A stretch of DNA of 64,000 nucleotides from Chamaecrista fasciculata (taxonomy: Eukaryota > Streptophyta > Magnoliopsida > Fabales > Fabaceae): contig QANZ01014283.1 of the NCBI GenBank assembly GCA_003254925.1, positions 62,001-126,000 of the forward strand, given 5' to 3'. The first letter of the stretch is position 1, and each line of letters starts with the position of its first letter. The notes under the pieces were generated by a model. That model had not been told where the DNA came from. It did not search any database and worked only from the letters and a program-made list of their open reading frames with translations. Position numbers and translations under genes: made by a program. Below are positions 1-11,372 of this stretch, piece after piece.

Positions 1-339
1 ATCATTAGAATAGATAGACCAGAGATACTCAATACCCGTAATTATTATTATTATTTTTTTAAAAAACTGCATTGATAAAAAGTGAGAATTGAAGTCTTGA
101 AAGATAAAATAACCCCCAAAACTAAGGATGCATATGTACCTTTTTATATGCATATATATAAAAAAAAAGGCTTTCCACAAGAAATCGGTAGGCGCAACCC
201 AAAGGATATATGGGGGGCTTGGGCCAATTAGTTTGTAAAATGGACTAACTGTTCAAAACTATGCCCAACAATTTTTTTTTAAAAAAAAATTAACTATCCA
301 AATTGTTCCTTCTTTTATTCTTAAACACATATGAATGGT

Positions 340-702
340 CATTTTGGTCCTAAATGTATTTTTTAATATTCAGTTTGGTCCTTTAAATTTCAAAATGTTT
401 TAGTTTAGTCACAAACTATTGAATTTGGTCATATTTCTCTCGTCTCTCATTTCAAGTTCAAAGAACTTCTTAAGAATAACTTGTAGCTTTGAATTCGTCG
501 CATTCAACTTAAAACAAGAGATATAATTAGTTTTAATTGTTTAATTATGAAACGAGCAGTCTACTTTTAAGATCAATTTGACATTGTTTACTGACGATCC
601 AAACTTAATAGAGAAAATTCTCTTTGAAAATGATACAGAGCTTTGAATTCGTTAAATTTCAATTTGAAATGAACATTAAGACCAAAATGACCCTCCAACC
701 TA
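340..702. mobile_element. Inverted-repeat element, GGTCATTTTGG type (copy A only)
   Basis: The left end reads GGTCATTTTGGTCCT and the right end, reverse-complemented, reads GGGTCATTTTGGTCT. The interior carries repeated 'TTTGGTC' words in one orientation near the left and in the other near the right. In copy B the flanks (tail CACACATAT, then the TATAATATAATAT tract) are nearly contiguous at about 7985-8025, so the segment is an insertion private to copy A. No ORF of note lies inside. The exact ends are uncertain by a few bases. It belongs to the same structural class as the elements at 1935, 9938, 11036, 11941, 42467 and 63022. Confidence 0.6.
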
Positions 703-1137
703 TAAAAATATCATTTTGAAATCATATAATATAATATAAGATGAAATAAGTTGTAAATTTGCAATTTCTTCCCCTAAAATCTCATGATATAAAGGAAAAG
801 TTATGTTTAATAAGACTTGCCAACCAAATTTTAAGTACTCTCCCTCATCACTATTTTTTTTTTGGCCGAACTCTCTCATCACTATTTACTTGAGAGGGTT
901 TCCTCAAACTTTATCAGGAAAAATTATTTGGAGATATGAATCGATTCTATTTTAATATTTTATTTTTTTAAAAGTGACATTTTAGTATTTTATTTTATTT
1001 ATTGTTAACATTTTAGTACTTAAAATTCTTTTTCTGTGTTACCCTTTGACAGAAAAAAAGTACGCGCAAGTTATGTGCATGATAAAAAACATAAAATCTA
1101 TCATCCTAAACATGAAATATGCATAAAATATTTGATG

Positions 1138-1915
1138 AGGATTAGAATTGCTATTTTCCCATTGTATATGCACTAATTAACGGGTCGGAAACCAAATAAA
1201 GCAATATATATATATATATATCTTATATTATATGGCTCCACCACTTTCTGGTCGTCCATGTTTAAAAGTATAGTCTATGAAATAAAAAATAAGAGAAAAT
1301 TTACTATTTGGTCTCTCTTTCTTTACTAAGTTAACAATTTAGTCCCTTATTTATTTTATACGGGCACGCAAAGCAACTAGTATATCTTATATTATATGAC
1401 TCCACTCCTTTTTGGTCGTCCATGTTTAAAATTATAGTCAATAAAATTAAAAATAGGAGAAAATTTACTATTTGATCTATCTTTTTTTACTAAATTAACA
1501 ATTTAGTCTCTTATTTATTTTACGGGCACGCAAAGCCCGCGGTATATATTATTGACATGGGACATCAAGCGTGGACTATTCAATCATATTGAGGATGTTC
1601 CCATCTCTTCTCGAGAAACAAGCGCCAATTGAAAGCAAAATTGCACACAAATTTACAATGATTCCACATGGTGTGTGCATCGTGTAACCTATTTATTTAT
1701 TCTTCAGAAATCAGAATCCCACTTATTAATTAATTATAATTGTTATTTTCCCGTTGTGTATGCACTAATTAACGAGTCTCCAACTAAATAAAGCAATAAT
1801 TATTGACATGGGCATATCTAGCGTGGGCAATTCCAACTGGATATGCCAATTGAAGACAAATATACGATGATTCCACATGGTGTGTGCATGTATTACATAT
1901 GTAACCTATTTATTG
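1138..1915 (+). repeat. Local duplication in copy A with filled and empty sites
   Basis: The motif order 'ATTTTCCC..TTGT.TATGCACTAATTAACG', 'AAATAAAGCAAT', 'ATTATTGACATGGG', 'TTCCACATGGTGTGTGCAT' occurs twice, at 1150-1690 and 1740-1890. The first occurrence is split by the Helitron-like dimer and the second is not. Copy B has the sequence once (about 8935-9120). The extra unit therefore arose within copy A after the large duplication, or was lost from copy B. Confidence 0.6.
1221..1542 (+). mobile_element. Helitron-like short element, tandem dimer
   Basis: Two related units of about 160 bp lie head to tail (1221-1380 and 1385-1542). Each begins TCTTATATTATATG and ends with a GGGCACGCAAAGC tract. 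In unit 2 this can fold as a small GGGC/GCCC hairpin. Unit 1 terminates in CTAG followed by T, and the left end is preceded by A, which matches the A-TC...CTRR-T rule of Helitrons. A related 3' part recurs at 11655-11795, ending CTAA-T. The neighbouring repeat at 1715-1810 keeps the same flanks without this insert. No Rep/helicase is present, so any such element would be non-autonomous. The family call is an inference. Confidence 0.45.
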
Positions 1916-1934
1916 ATCGTTATCTTAAAGGATA

Positions 1935-2333
1935 GGATAAAGTCTAAATTCAATCTCATATTTTTTTTTTTCAGTTTTCAATTTAGTCTTATATTTTTTT
2001 GTTGCATTTTTTGTCCTATATCTTTGAGTTAGGTCTCTATTTTGCCTCATATCTTTTTTGTTGCAGATTTAGTCCTATATCTTTAGGTCAATTGTAAAAT
2101 TGGTCCCATATATTTGGGTGAGGTGCATAAATAGTTTTATATCTTTGCAAAATAATCAATTAACAGTCAATCCTTTTGCAAAAATGTAAGACCAATTCTA
2201 CAACCTGACCAAAAAATGTGAGACCAAATAAGAAATTCTTGCAAATATATGAGACAAAAAATGTAATAAAAAAAGATACAGGACCAAATTAGGAACTGAA
2301 TAAAAGATATGAGACCAAATTCACACTTTGACC
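1935..2333. mobile_element. Inverted-repeat element with 9-bp target duplication (copy A only)
   Basis: The element is 399 bp with terminal inverted repeats of the form GGATAAAGTCTAAATTCA / GGTCAAAGTGTGAATTTG. The arms continue with alternating 'TTTAGTC' and 'TTTGGTC' words for over 60 bases. It is flanked by TAAAGGATA (1926-1934) and TAAAAGATA (2334-2342). The paralogous site in copy B (about 9158-9170) reads TTAAAAGATATCATTGG without interruption, so both the insertion and a 9-bp duplication are directly visible. A 9-bp duplication is typical of Mutator-like transposons. No transposase is encoded. Confidence 0.75.
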
Positions 2334-2412
2334 TAAAAGATATCAGTAGTCTATATAAATATGCCCTTCCTTTTCCGGCATATATTTTCCCGGCATATAT
2401 ATATATATAGAG

Positions 2413-2873
2413 AGGCAAAAGACCTATTGGTGCCCCTAATGTTTGACGTCAGTTTCAATTATGTCCTCAACGTTTGTTTTGTGTCAATTATGCCCTCAAT
2501 GTTTTACATTGTTGTCAATTATACCCTAACCTCAATTTTTTTTTGCCAAAGTCCTATTTTGGTCCCTCAGGTTTGCTCAAAGTTTCGTTCGGTCCCTCAA
2601 CTCAAAGTCCTTCATTCATCATCATCTTCACCACTGCCACCACCACCGTCAGCAGCAGCAACAACAACACCACCGTCGTCAGCAGTAGCAGCATCACACG
2701 ACGACCCTGACGACTATGAAAACACCTAATCCAAGGTTTTTTGACCTCCTGAGTTCAATAGCGGCCTACATTTTGCGAATATTTTTTTTGTTCTTTTTTG
2801 GTCCTTATTCCTTAATATTTTCTTGTAATATTTTTTTGACCAAATGTTAGGGGCACCAACATATGTTTTACCT
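2413..2873. mobile_element. Inverted-repeat element with triplet-rich cargo (copy A only)
   Basis: The left end AGGCAAAAGACCTATTGG and the right end, reverse-complemented, AGGTAAAACATATGTTGG, form terminal inverted repeats of about 33 bp that share TTGGTGCCCCTAA. It sits in a TA repeat that is short and uninterrupted in copy B (about 9200-9215), so it is a private insertion of copy A. The centre (about 2610-2725) is unlike the rest: GC-richer and built of CAC/CAG/GTC/AAC triplets. It could be a captured gene fragment or a local triplet expansion. Target duplication cannot be defined in the TA tract. Confidence 0.65.
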
Positions 2874-2879
2874 ATATAT

Positions 2880-4435
2880 ATATATATATAATATGTTAAC
2901 ATTGAAAAGCGCCCAATATTGCAAACCAGGCTAGCTGAAGTATCAAAATGTCTTGCATTCAAAATGAGTACTATACACATGGCATTTATATAAACTCACA
3001 AGCTTACTGTAATTTCTGAACTCAAAGTATCCATTTTACCTTGTTGAATATTGAATATACTAAATATATAAAATCACATTTATTTGAGTTATTAAATTTA
3101 GTTTTTTCATATAAATAATACGAACGAATACATTTAACTTTCTTTCTAAAAAATAGATTAGTACCTCCTAAAATAATTTAATTATTTTTAAAAAGTAGTA
3201 TCAAACTTAATATAAAATTAAAACATTTTTCTTTATTTTATTTGTTATTATCAAGTAAAATTTTGTTTATATGATATACATTTTAAAATAACAAAGTCAC
3301 CTAAGATTTAGGATTTAAAAAATAAACATTTAAATGGTTTAGAGTTGTAGAACTTTAAACAATTTCACCCTATCCTAAAGACTCCATCAGTGATTAAGAT
3401 CTTTAAACCATTCCACTCTATCCTACACTACTCCCAAACTATCATCTTTGATGATGCTTGAGAAGGATATAACTTCCATCAGCAAAAGGCTCGAGATTTC
3501 TGAAATAAAAGGGGAAAAGAAAAACAAGATGAGGAGGAGCTATAGTGATACATGTTCCTCTAATGATCAAATTAGTAAGTGCTAAAAAACTGAATGAGCG
3601 AGTAACAGAGTGAGAGTCTTAAATAGAATGAATTACATGTTGAGATATAGGCCAAAGTCTCAAACTGGTCCCTTATATATCACGTAGATTTCAAATTAGT
3701 TTTTTATCTTTTATTCGTTTCAGACTGATACTACATATTTTCATAATATTTTAAATTATTCTCAAAAATTTTGAATATAGTCATATATCTTACATCTCAA
3801 GCTCAAATATGATGAATCCAGAATTACGAGTTTCTTTTGACGAGTACTTTGAGACCATCAACAAATGAGGTCAAATCGAGTCTCAAAAGTGGGTAACTAG
3901 TTTCACAATCAAACAATCTAGAAAAAAAAAGTTTCACAATCAAACAAGTAAAATTGAATTTCTCTCTTGTTTTAAGTCCGAATGCGACGAGTTTGAAACT
4001 ATGTACTAAGTATTAAAGAGTTATGTCTAGTTAGAATCGTTAGCAAATAAGCTCAAATCATATTCCATTATCTTTGCTTCAAAGTTCATATTGGTTCATT
4101 ATCTCTCAAAAAGTTTAAATTGGTTCATTATCTATGCAATTTTGGTTTAAAATGGTCCTGCTTTAAGTTGTTCGGTCCATTTTTTCAATTTTTGATGACG
4201 TGGTATTTGACTTGGGCCCTTGGCTTCTCTCTCTCATACTTATACTCTTTTGTCTCATCCATTATATTTTTGAATGACATAGACTTTCCTTTGGAGATTG
4301 TGGACCTGCAAATTTTATTTATGACCAAATAAAAATACATTTCCTTTAAATTATCATATAACTCTCACAAGTCACGTTTCATTATACAGAAGGTTGACGT
4401 ACGATTATACGAGAAGGAAATAAGAAGATGCATGT
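2880..4435. other. Gene-free interval with partial 'GGTCCC' repeat
   Basis: No gene is visible. From 3648 the sequence begins GGCCAAAGTCTCAAACTGGTC, like the end of the element at 9938, but a matching inverted right end is not clear. It may be a half element or one fused to other repeats. A GGTTCATTATCT-type short repeat recurs at 4092-4135. Confidence 0.4.
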
Positions 4436-4799
4436 GTGGAGTACCGTTTCACTGATGAAGAAACGAAGAACTTTGAGGAATGTGAAGCCAACTATATACT
4501 AATTAAAGAGCTAGTCAAGTCCGAAAGGTTTGCTTGCATTGCATGGCACTGTTGTTATATATATATAACATATAACATTAGATGGGTGCAACTAGCTACT
4601 CAAGTCACGATAGATTCGCATTATTTTGTTGTTAATTATATAAAATCTCTCCTCTCATTCTCTTCTCTGCTAATTCAATATCTATCAATAAACTCATATA
4701 TAGTTTCCTCAATTCTAACACCAAGCTTCATGGACTCACTCTTCTCTATATATACCACTCGCTTTAGCTCCCTGTAAGCTTCATTCTCTCATCATCTCA

Positions 4800-5205
4800 T
4801 AAGGGATCAGTGATTAGTTAATTAGTTATAACTCTTGGGCGGAAGCGCAACCCACACAAGAAATAAAGGAAGAGGAAACGGAGAAACGAACACAAATCTT
4901 TAACGTGGTTCGGTGTCTCAAGACCTACTCCACGGCCCCCTCTGGGAAAAAATTCACTATTTGTAATTTTTGCACGGAAAAATTACAAACCCTCCTCAAT
5001 ACAATTTTTGACTGGAGAAAATTGCAAACTCTCTCTCAAAAATGACTCACAACTACCCAAACCCCAATACACCCATTAGGATTTCTATGTAAGTTGTGGT
5101 GCCTCTTAAGGTGAAAAGCCCTCTCTATTTAAAGCTTCCTCACCCACTCAACTTTTCTAACTTGACCAATGTGGAACTTTGAAAAAACAAAACAACCCAA
5201 CAATA
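4800..5205. mobile_element. LTR-like fossil, possibly a Copia solo LTR
   Basis: The stretch between leader and coding remnant of the pseudogene has no counterpart in the intact paralog. It contains 'CTCTTGGGCGGAAGCGCAA' near the start, 'ACGTGGTTCGGTGTCTC' in the middle and 'GACCAATGTGGAACTTTG' followed by ...CCCAACA at the end, wording I associate with plant Copia-type LTRs. No internal coding region is present, so it would be a solo LTR or fragment. The boundaries and target duplication are not resolved. Confidence 0.35.
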
Positions 5206-5631
5206 ACTACCTCTTCTTGGTTTGCTCCCTGTAAGCTGTTCTTCGGCATCTTCATCATGGTGGCCCTTTTTTGCTTACATCATCACCCTCTCCCTCTCCG
5301 GCGACCCGGAGAGTCTCAACTTCATCGTCGCCGACAGTGTCGTCAACCGGACTTCCACCGCCACCGCCCCAAGAGCCAAGATTGGAAATGCTCTTCTGAT
5401 GGGTATAAGCAAGAATATATTGGTTAGAAAAGCAGAGCCTTTAATCACAGAGGAGCCACTGAAGCCGTGGATTACATTGAAGAGGAATGTAAAGAACATA
5501 AAGTATCTTCCATCAATGGTGGATATAAGCTTCAAGAATAGGTATATATATGTGGATGTTGGAGCTAGAGGTTATGAGTCCAGTATAGGAAGTTGGTTTA
5601 AGAAAGAGTATCCAAAATAGAACAAGACTTT

Positions 5632-6265
5632 GCTGAAAGAAATTGGGAGATAGACAAACTTACATGAAGATGCAGACATGCTGAAGTAGGAAGAACAAGA
5701 ACTAAACAACCCACTGTCCCAAAGAGACCCAAAGATGAAGCACCAAGTTTGCAAAAATGCCAATCTATCTAAGAGTGGAGCCAATGAGTTTGTATTTCTA
5801 CAGGAGAGAAGCCAACCCCACACTCACTAAAAAACTTTCTCGGTTTGTTTTTAGACAAACCAATATTTTACAAGTTTTGGATAAAATTGCAAAAGGGTCC
5901 CCATAGTTATTGTAAAATAACAAAACTTCTCCTGAACAAATACAACATCACATTTTAGTACAAAAGATAAATTATCAATTTAATCAAATAGTTAACAAAG
6001 TAGTCTCCACTATAAATTGGCTCTTTGTAAACATTAGCAACTTAATGGGATAGTTGCTAATACTCTTTGGACGTGAGTTGAGGTTCTTTGCCTGGTCTTG
6101 TGAAGCTTGTGAATAATCAAACCCATCACTGATTACCACAATTTAAACTTAATCATATCTAAAATATTCAGAATCAACCAAATTAGTCACCTGATCAACA
6201 AACACAAATCATTGATAAAATAATTAATTAATGCTAATCCACTAAATATTATAAATAATTCCAAC
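5632..6265. mobile_element. Unidentified 634-bp insertion in the pseudogene
   Basis: The parental reading frame continues across this point (intact gene at about 14030), so the segment is an insertion. AGACTTT occurs just before it (5625-5631) and again at its end (6266-6272), consistent with a target duplication of about 7 bp. The ends do not form an obvious inverted repeat and there is no long A-tail. I do not recognise the family. The interior has no convincing ORF. Confidence 0.5.
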
Positions 6266-6659
6266 AGACTTTTCATATGTATGCAATTGAGGCTAATAAA
6301 AAATTTCACCATGAGTATGATTCGAAAAAAGGAATCACCTTGCTACCTTATGCTGCATGGGTGAGGAATGAGACTTTAACATTTCAAATTGATCATGACC
6401 CAATAGAGCATGCTGAATATGAAGGTCGAAGTGGAGAAAATCCAAGGCTTTGATTTTGCGAACTGGTTGAAGAACACAGTGTCGAAGAATGATTTTGTTA
6501 TGATGAAAATGGATGTAGAAGGTGCAGAATTCGATCTGACTCCGAGGTTGTTAGAAACTGGGGCTATTTGTTTGGTGGATGAGATTTTTCTTGAATGCCA
6601 TTACAATAGTGTCGTTTTCTCACTGACGCTCCTTGCCATTTCGTTTCTTGATTCATGAT

Positions 6660-7600
6660 GATCGGATTAGTTTGAATTGTATGGTTTTATTCTAAGAGCT
6701 CTAAAAAAAAGACACGAGGTTAATTAGAAAGAGCTCACCTAGTAAACGAAGGAGAGAGAAATTAAAAAAAATGCTCGAATAAGGTACAAAAGAATTACAA
6801 GTAAGCTATGAATAGTTAGACACGTATGCAAGATTATATTATACAGTGATGTAGTTAAACAAGACGATCAGTGCAAGAAGTGAACAACTGGCCGGTTACC
6901 TGAGATCATCATTAATCACCTCATCATTATATTTATATGTAAGTCTTAAATTATGATTTTTTTTTGTTGGTAGAAAAATCTTAAGTTATGATTCAATTGT
7001 GTCACACTAAAACTATTTGAAACTCCAATCTATAATATAATAATCTTCCATTAAAATTTGATAATGAGTCTTTAAACGACCCCCATTACTTTTGGGTGGG
7101 TCTGATCCCTCTACCTTTAGGTCGGTGGAATATTCAAATGTCCCTTAAGGTTCTATATAAACCTTCCTTCAAGTACACTCTAACCTTAATTTTTATTTGA
7201 CATCTCTTATACTATACTAACTTGGGCGTCAGAGTTTTATTGTGGGAGGTCTTCTCTACAACTGGACTAACCCTTACAGGTATCCGAGTTGGCTGAAGAT
7301 ATGATTTATCATAATCTTTATGATATTTTCGATTTCAAAATTAAACAAAGCAATCCCTTAAATCTCATTGAGCCTCTCCTCACCATATCATCCCTCTTCC
7401 ATCGCCTCAATATTATATTCCAGTCACCTCGCTGTCGTCTAATTCGTTTGCGCGGAGACTGGTCATTCGCCTTTGTCGTCGATTCGTCCAAGCTCGACCA
7501 CATCGGTCTCTTTCTGGAGGATTCAGCAAAAACAAGGATGAATCAAATGAAAAGAAGAAGAAGAAGAAGACTCTAGTAGGTAATGAACAAGACGGTGCAA
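6660..7600. other. Gene-free spacer between the two duplication copies
   Basis: This interval has no match in the other copy. Short ORFs in it, including one ending in an (AGA)n arginine tract near 7550-7575, show no family features and are probably chance. Within it, 7080-7290 resembles the transcribed part of an LTR and is listed separately. Confidence 0.45.
7080..7290 (+). mobile_element. LTR-like fossil
   Basis: It contains a TATA-like TCTATATAAACC at about 7151, then 'CTAACTTGGGCGTCAGAG' near 7218 and a G-rich 'GTGGGAGGTCTTC'. This order is common in plant LTR retrotransposon leaders. A similar but diverged stretch lies at 26985-27190. No coding part of an element adjoins it. The family is undetermined. 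Confidence 0.3.
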
Positions 7601-9937
7601 AAAGTATACAAATGTTCACCTAAGATAATCATAAATTATGATTTTTTGTTGGTAGAAAAATTTTAAATTATGATTCAATTGTGCAATACTAAAACTCTTT
7701 GAAACTCTAATCTATAGTAGTTGTATGTATGATGTATCTCGTGAGAATGAAATGAATATGTAGCCTGTGTTTTTTTTTTCTTTTTCCCGTCAACGTTGAT
7801 GTCCACAAATCCCCTTTCTTTTTTAATAAAAAGAAAAGGCTCTGGACAAGAAATTGGTAGGCCTAAACCCAAAGGATATATGGGGGCTTGGGCCAATTCA
7901 TTTGTAAAATGGACTAAATGTTCAAAAACTTCGACAACATGAAAAAAAACATCTAAAATGTTCCTTCTTTTATTCATTCACACACACATATTAAAATCTA
8001 TTTTAAAATTATATAATATAATATGTTATAAATTTGCAATTTATTCCTCTAAAATCCCATGATATAAAGCAAAAGTTATGTTTAATAGTACTTGCCAACT
8101 AAATTTTGTCTTTAAAGTTCTCTCTCATCACTAATTACCTGAGAAGGTTTCCCTCAAAGGGCCCTCCACTCTATTTATTATTTATTAACTTGTTATTCAC
8201 AAAATAAAATTTCTGGAAGCTTCAAAAGATGCATGCATGAGAATGTGAATATAGTTTCAAATCACTTTTTTTTTAAAAAAGTTCATACCTAACCATATAC
8301 TATGTATTTTTTTTGCCATAAATATGGACACGTATTAAATTTAAGAAAGATGATGGTGGAAGCTGTATTACTGTACCATTTGGCTGCCACTTCTCACTGA
8401 AATGGAAGTTGGATTTGTTGGACAAATGAAGAGTTAGGAACTTGGAATATGATTAAAATTGAAGGAACACATTTTATTTCTTTTTTATTATTATTAATAT
8501 TAATATTATTTTTTAAGAATCCCTAATTTATGTGTGGTGGGACCCTTCACTTTGTTTAATGATTAGATGCTTGATTTAGCTGTCCTCCTTCATTACCTCA
8601 TTTGACTTATGTCTGTCTCTTTTATTATTCCTTTCCTTATTTCACACTTCATAAATTAATTCTTCTCCTTCTCCGACTAATATTATTAAATATGCCAAAT
8701 AAATTAATCTCATTCCATTCAAATATGGTGTTCTTTTTTTTTTTTGGCCTGAATTCAAATATGGTGTTCTAAGTATGCAAATTGCAAACACTGTGCTCTT
8801 GAAATTATTAAAATGCCAAACCAATATGCATGTAAACTTTGCAAATCTTATTATAAAATGAAATTAAAAGAAGTGAGAATAAATACTTGAAATATTCCTT
8901 CAGCCATGAATCCCACTTAATTAATTGTAATTAGTACTATTTTTCCATTGGGTTTGCAATAATTAAAAGGGTCACCAACCAAATAAATTAAGAAATGGAA
9001 TAAAATAAAATAAAATAATTATTGACATTGGCATATCAAGCGTGGACCAATTCCAACTGGATATGCCAATTAAAAGCAAAATTGCACACAAATTTACAAA
9101 TGATTCCACATGGTGTGTATAAGTATTACACATGTAACCTATTTATTGATTCTTATCTTAAAAGATATCATTGGTCTTATTAAATATGCCCTTCCTTTTC
9201 TGGCATATATGTTTACATTGAAAAGCACCCACAAGATAATATTGCAAACCAAGCTAGCTTTAATAACAAAATGGCTCACATTTACAGACAGTGATGCACA
9301 AATATGGTGTGTGTATATATATACTGAGATTTGGCGGGCGACGTATACATTATAAAGAGAAATAAGTAATAGAAAATTTTAGATAATTATAAGATAAATT
9401 TAAAATTTAAAGTTTGAAATTGAAAAGTATAAAGATAGAGAAAAGAAAATGAGAGAAAATTATGAATTATAGAAGAAGTTGCGTAGTAAATAAAATTAAA
9501 TAAATTTTATTTATATTTAAAAGAATTATTCTAAGATATATTATTTATACTTTAAATAATATTATATTCACTATAGTATTTGTTTTTGGAAACCGAACAC
9601 CCATGCATACTTACTGGAACACGGTATCCATTTTATCTTGGTTGAGTATAGAACAAAAAAATAGGAATAATATAGAGNAATCTCAATATATAAAATGAAA
9701 ACTAATGACAAACATAGTTTTAATTATATCTAAAGATGAAAGTTTAATTATATATTACTAAAATAATGTTATAATGTTACCTCAATTGATTTTACATACT
9801 AACAATAATTTAGTATACTGATTAACGAGTTACACTCTAATTTAAATGAGATTAGTTTTTACTATAAGTAAAAAAAAAACTCATAATTTCACCAACAACT
9901 AATTTTATACATTGAATATAACGTTTGTAAGAATTTA

Positions 9938-10452
9938 AGCCAAAGTCTCAAGTTGGTTCTTTATGTATAGGATTGTTCTCAAATTAATCCCTTATATTTT
10001 ATTTGTTTTAAATTGGTCTTATATATTTTTTTGATGTTTCAAATTGATCCCAAAAATACTTTTGAGATGTGATTTGACCTCGTTTGTTAGCAATTATAAC
10101 TGGGCAAATAAAGAACACTAATAAAGTTAGCACATATTTTCAAATTTGTTGCATTTGAACTTCAATCGAGAGAGATATGACCAATTTCATTTGTTTGACC
10201 ATGAAATAAGTTATCCACTTTTAGGACTTGATTTGATCTGGTTTGTTGATGGTTTCAAAGTACTTGTCAAAAGAAATTCGTAATTTTGAATTCGTTGTAT
10301 TTGAGCTTGAAATATTCATATGACCATATTAAGTATTTCTGAGACCAATTTGAAACATTATTGAAATACATAGGATCAAATTGAAACAAATGCTATAAGA
10401 GACCAATTTGAAATCTACCTCATACATAAGGTACCAATTTGAGTTTTTGACG
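9938..10452. mobile_element. Inverted-repeat element with perfect 9-bp target duplication
   Basis: The element is 515 bp, flanked on both sides by AAGAATTTA (9929-9937 and 10453-10461). The left terminus AGCCAAAGTCTCAAGTTGG pairs with the right terminus, which reverse-complements to CGTCAAAAACTCAAATTGG. Words such as AAATTGGTC near the left and GACCAATTTGAAAC near the right extend the complementarity inward. It codes for nothing recognisable. The 9-bp duplication points to a Mutator-like origin. Confidence 0.75.
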
Positions 10453-11035
10453 AAGAATTTATATGAGTTAATTGAAAGAACTTTTTTGTTTTTGGCCATT
10501 AGTTAATTGAAGTGGGACATGATAGGAAGGATTGACGCCGCACAGGGGTGTTTTAGTCATTTGATCTAGGAAAAAGTTTAATAACGGCTATGTCAGATTA
10601 GCTTTTGGTTGCGCCCATGAAAACGAACGGTGAGATGTGATGAGTGATAAACCATCGCAACCGACTCAAACGGTCACCGATTGATAGCCATGTGACTTAC
10701 TCATTACGTATTCATTACTTATTACTTTATTTATTTATTTATTATTTATTTATTTCTTTCCGTGGGTTTGACTTACAATTTTGACAAATCACAATACTAT
10801 TATTATTTTTTTTTTGGCCAATCAATATTATTATTATTATTCTCTACTAATATGGATCTTTCTATACATTTCTTGTTTCCTAATTAAATATTCCTACATC
10901 AATCTGAATTCTAAAGACTGATTTAATGCTTGAAAGTAAAAAAAAATTAATTAATTTAAAAATGTTCGCCGGACAATCTTTAATTATATTTTTTTGGCTT
11001 GAATTCTTTAATTATATTTAAGTATATAAAATTAA

Positions 11036-11372
11036 GGATAAATTGCACTTTGGTACCCTGTAGTTTGAAACCTGACACTTTAGTATACTGTGGTATTCTC
11101 CATTAACATTTTGGTATCCTTTTAGAGCTATTTTGTAATTTTAACCATAACAAATTTTGCAAAAAATACATATTGACCCCAATTTTTTTTTAAATTTTCA
11201 TTTTAGTCCCTAGATAATATGTATCTATGGACCTATTTTTAATTTTTTGAAAATTTTTTAGGGTCAATATGTAATTTTTGTAAAACTTTTTATGGTTAAA
11301 ATTACAAAATAGCTTTAAAGGGTACTAAAGTGAAATAGGGTCAAACTACAATATAGCAAAATGTAATTTACC
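11036..11372. mobile_element. Inverted-repeat element with perfect 10-bp target duplication
   Basis: The element is 337 bp, flanked by ATAAAATTAA at 11026-11035 and 11373-11382. The left end is GGATAAATTGCACTTTGG. The right end reverse-complements to GGTAAATTACATTTTGC. The inner left arm has 'GTACCCTGTAGTTTGA' and the inner right arm its complement-like 'TCAAACTACAATATAG'. No ORF is present. Size, arms and duplication length fit a non-autonomous Mutator-like MITE. Confidence 0.75.

Larger units (their letters stand above)
150..6610 (+). other. Segmental duplication, copy A (decayed)
   Basis: This block is collinear with 7830-14435. Matching anchors in the same order are 178-260 with 7847-7930, 725-830 with 8005-8090, 1800-1925 with 9020-9155, 2345-2395 with 9165-9210, 2885-2960 with 9210-9290, 4530-4740 with 12440-12715, and the coding remnants 5235-6608 with 13040-14432. 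Similarity is clear but diverged, and both copies carry private insertions. The duplication therefore included several kilobases upstream of the methyltransferase gene, not only its coding region. The copy ends abruptly at about 6608, inside the gene, so its 3' end was never copied or was lost later. Confidence 0.85.
4440..6610 (+). pseudogene. Methyltransferase-like pseudogene (paralog of 12979-14550)
   Basis: This is a decayed host copy of the gene at 12979-14550. The leader match starts near 4530. Coding matches run from 5235 to 5630 (signal-anchor remnant, then LKPWITLKRN, VDISFKNRY, VDVGARGYESS) and from 6270 to 6608 (AIEANKKFHHEY, LPYAAWVRNETL, MKMDVEGAEFDL, FLECHYN). A deletion of about 530 bp removes the N-terminal methyltransferase domain; its junction lies in TGGA, present at both ends in the parent. 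A second deletion removes the serine-rich linker. TAG at 5618-5620 ends the frame. Inserts lie at about 4800-5205 and 5632-6265. The match stops at 6608, so the conserved C-terminus is missing. It cannot encode the parental protein. Confidence 0.9.

Noticed and set aside
7289-7576. 95-codon ORF ending in an arginine run
   Set aside because: It has no recognisable domain and no counterpart in the duplicated block. The terminal arginines come from an AGA microsatellite, and it overlaps other short frames on both strands.
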